A stretch of DNA of 64,000 nucleotides from Clostridium sp. MCC353 (GCF_018785315.1 NZ_WQPN01000054.1:1-64000); one strand, 5' to 3'. Counted from the stretch's first letter, positions 7,873 to 16,654 are shown. Translations and numbers: made by a program. Notes: generated from the letters alone by a model not told the origin.

Positions 7873-8442
7873 TCAGTCCTCATATCTGTCATTCCCCCAC
7901 CATTCAGGCACCAGTTCCTTCAGAGTCACGATCCTTCTATTTTCATAATCCATCAGAATCTCAATATCCTTACTGCTGGAATCCAGCTGCATCATAAACT
8001 CCCGGCATGCGCAGCAAGGCGACGCAGCCCTTCCGTCCGGATAAACCGTAACTATTTTGTCAATCTTATGTTCACCATATGTTATCATATTCGCTAGAGC
8101 GTGTTTAAAAATTGCTTTCTGTCAGATGTGCGTCACAGTTTGTGGGAGATTTGTCCCGAATGAAGGGCGCATAGCGGGCTATGTAACCTGAATTCGGGGC
8201 AAATATACCGCAAAGTGGGACGTGCAGATGGCGGAAATGAATTTTCAAACACGCTCTAGGGCGCTTCTCTCCGCACACATTCCCAATCCGCAGGAAGTGT
8301 CGATACAGACGCCCACATAAATGTTTCCGGCCTGGGTTAATATGGCTGATGCGACACCTCCGCCGTTTATAAACGGAGATATAACTCTCCGGTTCTGCAC
8401 CTTTTTCGCTTCACAGTATAAAGTTTCCCAAATATCCATCAT
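7873..8442 (-). pseudogene. cdd: Cytidine deaminase split by MITE insertion
   Basis: The N-terminal half (8442 down to about 8260) carries the zinc-site motif CAERSA. The C-terminal half (about 8094 down to 7873) carries SPCCACREF, the second zinc motif. Removing the 160-bp insertion restores one frame reading CAERSALANMITYGEHKIDKI, which gives a normal length of about 137 aa. The intact enzyme would deaminate cytidine and deoxycytidine in pyrimidine salvage. With the insertion, translation stops shortly after CAERSALERV. The start at 8442 has AAGGAG upstream. Confidence 0.88.
8097..8256. mobile_element. 160-bp foldback MITE in cdd
   Basis: Terminal inverted repeats GAGCGTGTTTAAAAATT and GAGCGTGTTTGAAAATT face inward. 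The interior is also an imperfect palindrome over nearly its whole length (GTCAGATGTGCGTCAC against GCCATCTGCACGTCCCAC). Flanks are CTAG on both sides: removal leaving a single CTAG (TA duplication) restores the cdd reading frame. TA/CTAG targeting points to an IS630/Tc1-mariner transposase acting in trans. No ORF is inside. Confidence 0.85.
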
Positions 8443-8631
8443 CTTCTCCTTAGAATTTTCTTTTATTGTAGCAAATTACTGCCGTGATAACCAGCTTTAT
8501 GTTCTGTATTAGATAGTTTCTGTGATAAATAGTAATAAAATAGTAAAGTTTTACCCCTTAAAATCCTGTATAATAAAATTAATCACAATATTGTCTGCCA
8601 ATTTAAAAACAACGCAGGCAAGCCAGGAAGG

Positions 8632-8820
8632 GGAGGCAGTGTGAAAAATAATCCTGATAGCTTATTTTTTACACCAAAATTTGCATCGGAGCCGTAAATT
8701 TGCATCGCAGCTGAGAATCCGAAATTCTCATTGTATGTCTTGTATGCCTGCTGTGCGTCTGCCGTGTGCCTGCGCGGCGCAGAATTTGCGCAAAAAAACG
8801 CTCCGGAAAGGAGGATTAAT
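8632..8820 (+). promoter_or_regulatory. Structured leader RNA, copy A
   Basis: Leader of the PstS-like gene. Stem 1: 8639-8651 with 8662-8674 (13 bp, one G-U). Stem 2: 8677-8684 with 8694-8701, with a loop containing CGGAGC (8687-8692). Stem 3: TGAGAAT with ATTCTCA after GCAGC. GCTCCG at 8800-8805 can pair with the stem-2 loop, directly before the AAGGAGG ribosome binding site. A related leader precedes the PHP gene at 28484-28676, with the stems kept despite base changes. It is possibly a cis-regulatory RNA; ligand unknown. A TATAAT -10 box lies upstream at 8569-8574. Confidence 0.6.
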
Positions 8821-11313
8821 ATGAGTAAAAGACATGGACTGCTACCGCTGATTCTGTCCGCCGCACTGCTGTCCGCAGCAGGATGTCAGGCTGGAAGGGT
8901 GAAAGAGATCATAGAGCCGATTCAGACAGAAACATCTGAAACCGGGGAACTTGAATCCGGTTCCGGTGAACAAAGTTCAGATTCTATAACAAAGGCGGAG
9001 CATTCCGGGGAGAGGGATATAAAGGAATCGGATACAAAAGAATCGAATACGAAAGAAGCGGATGAAAAAGAAGCGGATTCAAAGGGGACATCATCCCCAG
9101 AACCGTCAGAAGGCGTCTTAGGGGTTCCTCTCATGAGCAGAGAAGATTATCCTAAGGTCAACGGTTCCACCGCCACCATTCCGCTGTCACAGGCCCTCTA
9201 CCGTCTGTCCACAGGGGCAACGGAGGAAGAGGCGGCGTCGGACATTGTTCATGACAAAACGACGAATTCCTATATGGGGCTGATTAATGGGTACAATGAT
9301 CTGGTGATCGCCTATGAAGCGGCGGAAAGCGTATTTGAGGAGGCCCGGAATCGAAATGTGGAACTGGATATCCGTCCTATTGGAAAGGATGCTCTTGTAT
9401 TCCTGACAAATGAGGGAAACCCGGTTCAGTCTCTGACCGATGGAGAACTGGCGGACATTTATACGGGAAAAATCACCAACTGGTCCCAGGTAGGAGGCCG
9501 GGATAAGGAGATAGCCGCATTTCAGCGGCCGGACGGTTCCGGCAGCCAGACTTTGATGAAAAAACTTGTTATGAAGGATCGGGAGATGGCAGAGGCCCCG
9601 ACGGAGATGATTTCCAGTGAGATGGGAGAACTGATCGAAGCCCTGGCTGATTATAATAATGAAGAAAATGCACTGGGATACTCCGTCTATTACTATGCCC
9701 ACAACATGTACAACATGCCGGGGCTGCGGCTGATGGGAGTGAATCAGGTATCTCCTGACAATCAGTCGATCCGAAACGGAACCTATCCCTATGTCAATGA
9801 ATTTTATGCGGCTGTCAGGAAGGACGAACCGGTGGATTCCAATGCTTACCGCCTATTTCAGTGGCTGACAAGCAGCGGAGGCCAGATTTTTGTTGAAAGC
9901 ATGGGTTATGTTGCGGTCAGCGACGTGAAGGAAACCAAGGAGCTGTTCCCGGAAGAGGAGAAGGACCGGAAGGAAGTTCTGGCCTTTGGTGAAAATGAAA
10001 GGCTGATCGTGAATAAAGATATCACAGGCGGCCAGGCGGGAAGTCTGGTTATAGACCGGAATTTAAACGTTGTGGATCAGGAGAAACCTTATTCTTATTC
10101 CTATAATTTTGTGGATATTCTGGAGCTAAACCAGCCGGTGCAGGTGATTGATAATGAAAGCGGCCAGTCAGGAGTGGTGAGATTTGGAACGGATGAGGTC
10201 ATGGTCCCGCTGATCTATGATTATATAAGGGAGTGGAACGGTTTCTATCTATGCGAACTTTGGGATGATGATGGAAACCGTAAATGGACATTTTACGATA
10301 AGGCCGGAAAGGTGGTAAAAGAGCTGGAAGGCAGCAGCACATCATTTTTTGACACTCATTTTTGGTGTTATGGGATAGACCGGACGAATGTGGAAATTTA
10401 TGACAGTGCGCTGAATTTGGTGAAAAATATCGATCTGACACAGTATGGAACGCTGAAATTCGAAGTTTACGGCTATAACAGCGGTTTTATGATATTTCAG
10501 GATGATAATTATGTGATGTGGAATATAGACGGGACGGATGTTTTCGACAGCAGGGAAATTCCTGCCGGCGTATGGGAGTATCCCCTTCATATCTATAGGA
10601 ATGACGGAAACACCTTCGTTCAGGGAACAACTCCGTACAAACCGATGCTGCTGGGCAGAAAATGGATCGTTTTTGCCCATGATCAAGACTGCATCATTTA
10701 TGACCGCGAGAAGAAGAAAGTGACGGCCGGGCCGGACCTGGATATCCGGTGTTTCGAAAATGAACTCTGCTACTTAGAGGAAACAGACGGAGTAAAACGA
10801 GTTCATGATGCCGACGGAAAGGTGCTCACTTCTCCGGACGGAACCGGGTACACCCTTGTATTGGGAAATGGGTATTTTGGGTACGCAGGAGACGGCCAGA
10901 TTGTGGTTGAGAACAATGCAAAGGGCGAACGGTTTGTCTTAGAAGGAAAGTTTAACCGGGACAGTGAGGTCACTCTGGTGGCGGACCGAACGTTTTTAGC
11001 CAGCACCTATCCTGATACGGCTGACAAGGAGGATGGGAAATGTTATCTGTTCCGGGGCGGGCAGAAACTAATGGAACGGCACAGTATCATCTACTCTCCC
11101 TACCGGGGGAAGATGTTAACCGACCGGGACAGCGATGACAAGCTGATTCTGGATGACAACGGAGAGATCATCTATGCGTCAAAGGAGAAGGAATATCTCT
11201 ATCTGGCCACCCCGGACGTAGTTGTGACTATGAGAGGAAATTATCTTTGTATCCTTGATTCCCGGGGTAAGTGTGTTTTAAAAATGCTCTCTTCCTATAT
11301 GGCTGATGATTAA
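8821..11313 (+). CDS. PstS-like binding lipoprotein with WG-like repeats
   Basis: An 830-aa lipoprotein: signal peptide with lipobox SAAGC (Cys22) and an acidic linker rich in the repeated KESDTKES-type sequence (about residues 40-85). A phosphate-binding-protein-like domain follows (about 110-380, with NGSTATIPLSQALYRLS, LTDGELADIYTGKITNWSQV and RPDGSGSQTLM, matching PstS). The C-terminal half (about 410-830) has recurring aromatic/Gly motifs such as FYDKAGKVV and ILDDNGEIIYAS, resembling WG (KWG) beta-propeller repeats. No pst transporter genes are adjacent, so it may act as a surface sensor or scaffold. The start at 8821 is chosen for AAGGAGG and the signal peptide; an in-frame ATG at 8731 lies inside the leader. 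Confidence 0.8.
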   Translation: MSKRHGLLPLILSAALLSAAGCQAGRVKEIIEPIQTETSETGELESGSGEQSSDSITKAEHSGERDIKESDTKESNTKEADEKEADSKGTSSPEPSEGVLGVPLMSREDYPKVNGSTATIPLSQALYRLSTGATEEEAASDIVHDKTTNSYMGLINGYNDLVIAYEAAESVFEEARNRNVELDIRPIGKDALVFLTNEGNPVQSLTDGELADIYTGKITNWSQVGGRDKEIAAFQRPDGSGSQTLMKKLVMKDREMAEAPTEMISSEMGELIEALADYNNEENALGYSVYYYAHNMYNMPGLRLMGVNQVSPDNQSIRNGTYPYVNEFYAAVRKDEPVDSNAYRLFQWLTSSGGQIFVESMGYVAVSDVKETKELFPEEEKDRKEVLAFGENERLIVNKDITGGQAGSLVIDRNLNVVDQEKPYSYSYNFVDILELNQPVQVIDNESGQSGVVRFGTDEVMVPLIYDYIREWNGFYLCELWDDDGNRKWTFYDKAGKVVKELEGSSTSFFDTHFWCYGIDRTNVEIYDSALNLVKNIDLTQYGTLKFEVYGYNSGFMIFQDDNYVMWNIDGTDVFDSREIPAGVWEYPLHIYRNDGNTFVQGTTPYKPMLLGRKWIVFAHDQDCIIYDREKKKVTAGPDLDIRCFENELCYLEETDGVKRVHDADGKVLTSPDGTGYTLVLGNGYFGYAGDGQIVVENNAKGERFVLEGKFNRDSEVTLVADRTFLASTYPDTADKEDGKCYLFRGGQKLMERHSIIYSPYRGKMLTDRDSDDKLILDDNGEIIYASKEKEYLYLATPDVVVTMRGNYLCILDSRGKCVLKMLSSYMADD

Positions 11314-11427
11314 TGGAATACTTCCTGTCTGCAGTCCCCATCGGTATAACCGGTTTTTCGCAGGTATTGTTACAAAAACTTGTAACTACTTGTAAAAATA
11401 TGACAGATTGTATATAATTTATTTGGT

Positions 11428-11574
11428 AACAGTTCAGACGGCGGGAAAAGTGATAAAGAAAGCTGCGTCAAGCTCGCTTGTAAGCAGTTTTCTTTATCAC
11501 TTTACATATCGGATGGACATCCGATGCTTTTTGACCGGCCTTTTCGGTCAAGAAGATGAGCCGTCTGAACTGTT
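11428..11574 (+). repeat. 147-bp cloverleaf-like repeat, full copy
   Basis: Perfect 15-bp terminal inverted repeats (AACAGTTCAGACGGC, 11428-11442, and complement, 11560-11574) enclose three hairpins. The first has a 20-bp stem (11447-11466 with 11484-11503) capped by a CAAGC/GCTTG helix. The second is TCGGAT with ATCCGA (about 11509-11524). The third is TTGACCG with CGGTCAA. The overall shape is a four-way junction. A truncated copy is at 37269-37322. It could be a MITE/REP-like element or a structured RNA gene. It sits between two plus-strand genes. Confidence 0.7.
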
Positions 11575-11648
11575 GCTTTATTAGAGCGTGTCAGCAGTAA
11601 AAATATGATGAGCAGAAGATAGATTAATCGTCCGCAGAGGAGAAACTC

Positions 11649-13394
11649 ATGGAATCCAATTTGAATTATTTTTGTGAAGATAAGATACGGCTTGAAAAAC
11701 TTCTGTCTGATTTGTCGGATATTTTAAAAGATACAGATGACCGGGAGACGAAGGAAAAGATTCAGTCAGCGGTCAGGCAGATGGTGAAAGCCTACCGCAT
11801 TATGGTCATCGGAGAACGTCAGTCGGGCAGAACGTCTCTGCTGAACCAGATGTTTTTATGCGGGAAGTGGGAGAATACGGGAGGCGGACTGGAGAAAACA
11901 GACGGCATCGTGGAGATCTGTTTCGGCGCGGCCCAGGCTGAGATCCGGGTGGCGGATGGATTTGTCAGAAAATTTGTAACGGATGAGGAATTGAAGGGGC
12001 TTGTGCTCACGGATGTGGGCGGGGAAGAGCTCTACAGAGACAGACGGATCGAGGAGATGAGCCTGGATTCTCAAGTGATCCTGGCCGTATTTTCAGCGGA
12101 AAATATTCAGTCTGCATTTGTATGGGAATTTATTGAACGCCATTGCCTGAAGAAAAAGGTGATCTGCGTTCTGAACAAGACCGACTTGTATCCGCCGGAA
12201 ATTATCGAAAGCAAGAAAAGAAAACTGCATAAATATATGTTGGAAGCAGGTATTGAGGCGCCTGTTTTTTGTATGTCGGCGATAGGAGAACCGGAAAAAC
12301 AGCGGGAGAACCGGGAAATGGTCCGGGCATACATGAAACACAGCATAATCGGAGAACACCCGGAGATAGAACGAAATGAGGTAAACCTTCAGGAACTGAC
12401 CTCCCTGTTCAGGGATTTAAAGGTTTCATTTGAAAAGCGGAGCCTTCAGTTCGCTGCGGATAGGAAGATTCTTCTTTTTATTAATGAAAAAATGGATTCA
12501 TTTTACCGCAATCAAAATGAGAGAGCGGAGAAGTTAAAAAAGGAAGTGTTTACCGTTGTCCATCAGGAAATCGAAGATTACAGCAGCAGTATCATAAAAA
12601 AGCTGGATTTCAATAAAATCCAAAATGATATGGATACCAGCAGCAAAACCGTATTTATGGAATGGCTTCAGCATGAAATCGATAAGCGGGAGAGGATAAT
12701 GAACCAGAAGGTCCAGAATAAGGTTCAGGCAGTGCTTCAGTGGTATTATGAGGACCTGGAGGAGGCTTATGAAGAGATAACGGACCGGCTGTCAAACCGG
12801 CCGCAGATATTGGAGATGGACGACCGTTTTTACGGCACGCTGCAGGAAGGAAAGCATAACGCGGTGACCCGGGCGATTGAAGTTGCCGAATCCTCCAATG
12901 AAGGATTTTCCAGTCTGTATTCCGTGACGGAGGAACTTTATAAAAAGGTGAAGAGGGAGAAGGACCAGTATGAACATATGAAAAACACCGCCGGAATACT
13001 GGGCAGCGCTGCAGGTCTGATAAAGGGCGGGATTATTACCGGAGGTTTATCCACGGTGCCCATTCTTTTTACCCTTGTGATGGGGACGGCCGGAGTATAT
13101 GCTGCCATGCAGTTGTTTGAATATCTTTATGACGGAAAAGCCGAGAGGAATGTGGAGAAATATGTCAGGGAATTCAAGGATAAAGTGAGCGGAATTGAGG
13201 AACAGATGATCACAGAACTGGGTGAGCGTCTGGACCTTGTATTTGGCCGGCTTTTGGATGGGGTGGACAAGACATTTATGCCGTTCCGCACGACCACCAA
13301 CATTGATTCCAGGAACATTCCTTTATTGGAAGAAAAACTGCGGGAAGCAGAATATTTATATGAAAACTTAATGAGATCTCTGGAGGGAGCATGA
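11649..13394 (+). CDS. Dynamin-like GTPase
   Basis: A 581-aa large GTPase. After a helical N-terminus the G1 motif GERQSGRTS (residues 55-63) is followed by LTDVGG (G3) and VLNKTDLY (G4, about 174-181). A long helical/coiled-coil stalk (about 250-440) leads to a hydrophobic hairpin (about 445-490, GGIITGGLSTVPILFTLVMG), which probably inserts in the membrane, then a C-terminal helical tail. This is the layout of bacterial dynamin-like proteins, which bind and remodel membranes on GTP hydrolysis. It is the first gene of a three-gene unit; the next gene overlaps it by 4 bases. The cellular role is unknown. Confidence 0.78.
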   Translation: MESNLNYFCEDKIRLEKLLSDLSDILKDTDDRETKEKIQSAVRQMVKAYRIMVIGERQSGRTSLLNQMFLCGKWENTGGGLEKTDGIVEICFGAAQAEIRVADGFVRKFVTDEELKGLVLTDVGGEELYRDRRIEEMSLDSQVILAVFSAENIQSAFVWEFIERHCLKKKVICVLNKTDLYPPEIIESKKRKLHKYMLEAGIEAPVFCMSAIGEPEKQRENREMVRAYMKHSIIGEHPEIERNEVNLQELTSLFRDLKVSFEKRSLQFAADRKILLFINEKMDSFYRNQNERAEKLKKEVFTVVHQEIEDYSSSIIKKLDFNKIQNDMDTSSKTVFMEWLQHEIDKRERIMNQKVQNKVQAVLQWYYEDLEEAYEEITDRLSNRPQILEMDDRFYGTLQEGKHNAVTRAIEVAESSNEGFSSLYSVTEELYKKVKREKDQYEHMKNTAGILGSAAGLIKGGIITGGLSTVPILFTLVMGTAGVYAAMQLFEYLYDGKAERNVEKYVREFKDKVSGIEEQMITELGERLDLVFGRLLDGVDKTFMPFRTTTNIDSRNIPLLEEKLREAEYLYENLMRSLEGA

Positions 13395-14677
13395 TGCGGG
13401 AAGCGGCGTTATTGATAAAAAGGATAAAAGATTACGGGCAGGAACAAAACTGGAATAAACATGAAATAGACCTTCTGGAGGAGACGGAAGAACTGATGAT
13501 GAGCGGTCTGACGCAGGAGCAGAAGCAGAAGGAATTCGGACGGGTCGGAAGTCTGCTGGAACAGAAAATGGGGCAGGAAAGCAGGCCTGCGGTCTCAGCA
13601 GAGAGGACGGACAGGGAAGCATTTGTCAAAAAGCTGCAGTCCCGTCTGGCACAGTGCCAGGACAAGGTTTACAGACTGGGGCGGCAGCGGGCGATGGAAG
13701 CCGGGCCGGAGATCGATCTGCTGAAAGGGGAGCTGAGAGGCGTCTGCGATGCGAAAGCGAATTACCAGGAGATGAAACACCGGCAGAATTTCAGGAAGAT
13801 ATTCATGTCTAAGGTGGAGAACTTTAATATCCGGCTGAGAACCATGGCCGGGACATTTGTACAGGAGATTATGGCGGAATATGACAGGTGTTTCGGCCAG
13901 ATAAAGAGGCAGCTTACAGAGGCTGAGCTGCCGGAATTTAAGATCAGTGAAAAGGAGTGGTATCAGAGTGGGGGGAAGAATATCGATATGCTTCAATCGG
14001 AGGCAAAGGCTTCTGCGGATTATCTGAAACTGGATCAGGCCCCGTTTGAAACATTTGCCCAGGAATGCGGAGTGAAGGTTGAACATGCGGCCCGGGGGCA
14101 CAAGCGAATGACCGATCTGATCCGGCTTCTTCCTATTATAATATATATTGGCAAATACATACTGGATACCTATATCCTGCAGTCGGAGAGCATGACGGAG
14201 AAGATTTTGAATGCTCTGCTTGAGTGGATCGCTGCAAATGGGGAAAAATCGATGGATGAAATTATAAAAGTGCTGGAATTTGTTCTGCCCCTGTTAAAGG
14301 AGGGCTCTGAGGCAGTGGCCTTTGGAGTTGACTTGATATTTACGCTGATCTTTTTCGGCTGGCTCTATTTTATCTATCTGGTTATTGTTAACCGGATTCG
14401 TAAAAATTCGCTGGTCACCCGGCTTCAGGCCTGTATGGAGGAGCAGATTAACGGATTTTTAGGCGGAATCAATTTAGAGGACATGGTTCAATCATCCTTT
14501 GAGAGCTTAGAGGAGCGGATAAAAAACTTGTACCAGGAACACTATGCATTTCTGAATCAAAGGCTGGCCTTGGCCGCTGTGGAGAGGGAGATGGAAGAAG
14601 CGTCGGGAATAGGCGGCCGTTTAAGCGCTTTTTATGAGGAATACAAAAGATTAGGCAAAAAAGGCGCAGAATTTTAA
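13391..14677 (+). CDS. Coiled-coil membrane protein, dynamin partner
   Basis: A 428-aa protein with no recognised family. The N-terminal ~230 residues are highly charged and helical (probable coiled coil). Two hydrophobic segments follow (about 241-263 and 309-335) and then a C-terminal helical tail with ELEERIK-type heptads. No nucleotide-binding motif is present, so it is not a second GTPase. Its start codon overlaps the dynamin-like gene stop (ATGA), so the two are translationally coupled and probably act in one membrane complex. The general outline (helical, paired membrane spans) resembles the stalk and paddle of dynamins without the GTPase domain. Confidence 0.65.
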   Translation: MMREAALLIKRIKDYGQEQNWNKHEIDLLEETEELMMSGLTQEQKQKEFGRVGSLLEQKMGQESRPAVSAERTDREAFVKKLQSRLAQCQDKVYRLGRQRAMEAGPEIDLLKGELRGVCDAKANYQEMKHRQNFRKIFMSKVENFNIRLRTMAGTFVQEIMAEYDRCFGQIKRQLTEAELPEFKISEKEWYQSGGKNIDMLQSEAKASADYLKLDQAPFETFAQECGVKVEHAARGHKRMTDLIRLLPIIIYIGKYILDTYILQSESMTEKILNALLEWIAANGEKSMDEIIKVLEFVLPLLKEGSEAVAFGVDLIFTLIFFGWLYFIYLVIVNRIRKNSLVTRLQACMEEQINGFLGGINLEDMVQSSFESLEERIKNLYQEHYAFLNQRLALAAVEREMEEASGIGGRLSAFYEEYKRLGKKGAEF

Positions 14678-14697
14678 ATACAAAGGAGGTTTATAAA

Positions 14698-15303
14698 ATG
14701 GCTGGAATAAATCAGGTATTTGGACATATTAAAGGAAAGGCGGAAACTATAACGAGCCGGATTACTGAACCATCCGGCGGCCAGGATAAGAATCCGGTCA
14801 CAGTGAAGGCCTTAAAACAGCGTAAAACGGCTTTGATTCAGGAAAAACAGAAATATTTCGGATATTTGGGAATGGCAGCTTACGAACTCCATAAAGAAAA
14901 GGGGCTGGATTTTGAGGAACTGGCTGAGGAATTGGAGAAGCTGATGGAATTTGATGCTGAAATCCAGGAGATCAATGACCAAATCGAAGAGAGGGAAAAG
15001 GAAAAGATGAAGCAGGGCCGGAACATCTGCGTGAACTGCGGCTCAAAGCTGGAAGGCAAAGCCAAGTTCTGCTCCAACTGCGGAACCCCGGTTCTGGGAG
15101 ATACGGTCACCTGCCGCTGCGGCACGGAACTGAAGAGGAATTTGAAGTTCTGCCCCAACTGCGGGCTTAGTGTGGAACAACTGCTGGAAGAGGAGAAGAA
15201 AAGCTCTGTTTCTAATAATGATACGGAGGAAAAAGTGTGTATCTGCGGAGCAAAGATTGTTCCGGGACAATTTATGTGTATGGAATGCGGCCGCCAGGTT
15301 TAA
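14698..15303 (+). CDS. Triple zinc-ribbon coiled-coil protein
   Basis: A 201-aa protein. The N-terminal ~105 residues are helical (KQRKTALIQEKQKYFGYLGM, then a Glu-rich coiled coil). Three zinc-ribbon-like Cys modules follow: CVNCGSKLEGKAKFCSNCG (about 111-129), CRCGTELKRNLKFCPNCG (about 139-156) and CICGAKIVPGQFMCMECG (about 182-199). The modules resemble the zinc_ribbon_2/DZR type found as adaptors in membrane and signalling proteins. It follows the coiled-coil gene by 20 bases with AAAGGAGG, so it is the last gene of the dynamin unit. Function unknown. Confidence 0.72.
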   Translation: MAGINQVFGHIKGKAETITSRITEPSGGQDKNPVTVKALKQRKTALIQEKQKYFGYLGMAAYELHKEKGLDFEELAEELEKLMEFDAEIQEINDQIEEREKEKMKQGRNICVNCGSKLEGKAKFCSNCGTPVLGDTVTCRCGTELKRNLKFCPNCGLSVEQLLEEEKKSSVSNNDTEEKVCICGAKIVPGQFMCMECGRQV

Positions 15304-15316
15304 CCTGGCGGTTTTT
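15291..15316 (+). terminator. Terminator overlapping stop of zinc-ribbon gene
   Basis: CCGCCAGGTT pairs with AACCTGGCGG and is followed by a T run. The TAA stop codon lies in the loop, so the hairpin uses the last codons of the gene. Confidence 0.85.
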
Positions 15317-15453
15317 CGTTTTATAGGAAAGTTCATTTTTGAGGATATTTATGGCGGAAACGGGATTGTATCACAACTCTTATACAATTATACTAAAGAA
15401 AAGAAAAAGTTGAGCGGGAATTATAACAACTTAAACAAAAGGAGGTACTCTAA

Positions 15454-16584
15454 ATGAAAAAGAAACAAGTGATTTCAATGCTGTTGGCGGGCTGTATGAT
15501 GTTCTCGGTTGCCGGCTGCGGAGCCGGAGGAAAGAAGGATGGTGCGGCTGAAACCCAGGCTAAGGAGACCACGGCCAAAGCTGAGACAGCGGCGAAAGAA
15601 GAGGCGGCAGGGGCCAAAGGGGAAAAAGAAGCGGCTCCAGAGAGCGGCAAAGCGGAAGGCGGAGGCAAATTGGTGATTTATACGGCTGCGGATCAGAGCG
15701 AGATCGATCTTTACATATCCGGATTTGAAGCACAAACCGGAATTGAAACGGAAATCGTTTCAGCAGGAACCGGAGAATTGCTGAAACGAATTGAAGCGGA
15801 AGCGGAGAATCCTTTGGCGGACGTACAGTTTGGCGGAACTCCTTCTGTGGTACTGCCTTATTCAAAATATTTTGAACCCTATACTTCTGCAAACGAGGAG
15901 CAGCAGATTGATTCCTGCAAAAATGTGGACGGGACCATCACCAGTTATAATGTACTGCCCTTCTGCCTGATAATCAATAAGAATTTGATCGGAGACATTG
16001 AGATTAAGGGATACGAAGACCTGCTGAACCCGGAATTAAAGGGAAAAATCGCATTTGTGGATCCGGCCCAGTCTTCCACAGGGATGCAGCATCTCACCAA
16101 CATGCTCATGGCCATGGGTGGTGAGGACGAAGAAAAAGGATGGGAATTTGTCAAAGGATTTATCGCTAATCTGGACGGAAAACTGCTTTCCAGCTCTTCG
16201 GGAGTGGGCAAAGGAGTTGCGGACGGTGAATATGTCGTAGGGCTGACACATGAGGGATATGTTACGGATTTAATCAATGACGGTTATCCGGTTGAAGCCG
16301 TTTACACAAAAGAAGGCATCCTGGTTTCGGCCAGCACGGTGCAGATTATCAAAGGGTGCAAAAACCTGGAAAATGCAAAGAAATTTGTGGATTATGTGAC
16401 TTCTGAAGAGGTGCAGACGGAAGCTTCGGCCACCTTAAACGCCCGGGGCGCAAACGGCAAAGCTCCTGCTCCGGAAGGGATGAAGGATATTGCAGAAATG
16501 CATGTTCTGGTGGAAGATGTATATCAAACGTTAGAAAAAACCCAGTCTTATCTGGAACGGTTTAAGGATATTTTTACGGATTAA
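15454..16584 (+). CDS. AfuA/PotD-type binding lipoprotein
   Basis: A 376-aa ABC substrate-binding lipoprotein: lipobox VAGC (Cys22), an Ala/Glu/Lys linker to about residue 68, then KLVIYTAADQSEIDLYISGF, the standard opening of the iron(III)/AfuA/FbpA cluster. KGKIAFVDPAQSSTGMQHL and LSSSSGVGKGVADGEYVVGL follow. Members of this cluster bind ferric iron, 2-aminoethylphosphonate or, as shown for AfuA, hexose phosphates. The Tyr pair used by iron binders near the C-terminus is not evident, and a phosphoglucomutase lies in the same gene run, so a phosphorylated substrate is favoured here (inference). AAAGGAGG precedes the ATG. Confidence 0.85.
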   Translation: MKKKQVISMLLAGCMMFSVAGCGAGGKKDGAAETQAKETTAKAETAAKEEAAGAKGEKEAAPESGKAEGGGKLVIYTAADQSEIDLYISGFEAQTGIETEIVSAGTGELLKRIEAEAENPLADVQFGGTPSVVLPYSKYFEPYTSANEEQQIDSCKNVDGTITSYNVLPFCLIINKNLIGDIEIKGYEDLLNPELKGKIAFVDPAQSSTGMQHLTNMLMAMGGEDEEKGWEFVKGFIANLDGKLLSSSSGVGKGVADGEYVVGLTHEGYVTDLINDGYPVEAVYTKEGILVSASTVQIIKGCKNLENAKKFVDYVTSEEVQTEASATLNARGANGKAPAPEGMKDIAEMHVLVEDVYQTLEKTQSYLERFKDIFTD

Positions 16585-16605
16585 TTTAACGGCAGCAGTT
16601 GATGG

Positions 16606-16631
16606 GATCTGCAGCGCTTTGGCGCTGTAGA
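16606..16631 (+). promoter_or_regulatory. Intercistronic hairpin
   Basis: ATCTGCAGCGC pairs with GCGCTGTAGAT (11 bp, one G-U) in the gap between the binding-protein and ATPase genes. There is no T run. Such hairpins usually protect the upstream message and raise binding-protein yield over the membrane parts. Confidence 0.5.
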
Positions 16632-16654
16632 TTCTCTTGAAAAGGGAAATGATC

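Noticed and set aside
7615-8097. 160-codon plus-strand ORF as one protein
   Set aside because: Only its first ~85 codons are Uma2-like; the rest reads through the antisense strand of cytidine deaminase.
11581-11592. TTAGAGCGTGT as a second end of the cdd MITE
   Set aside because: It matches only about 10 bases of the MITE end, has no matching opposite end nearby and is followed by unrelated sequence.
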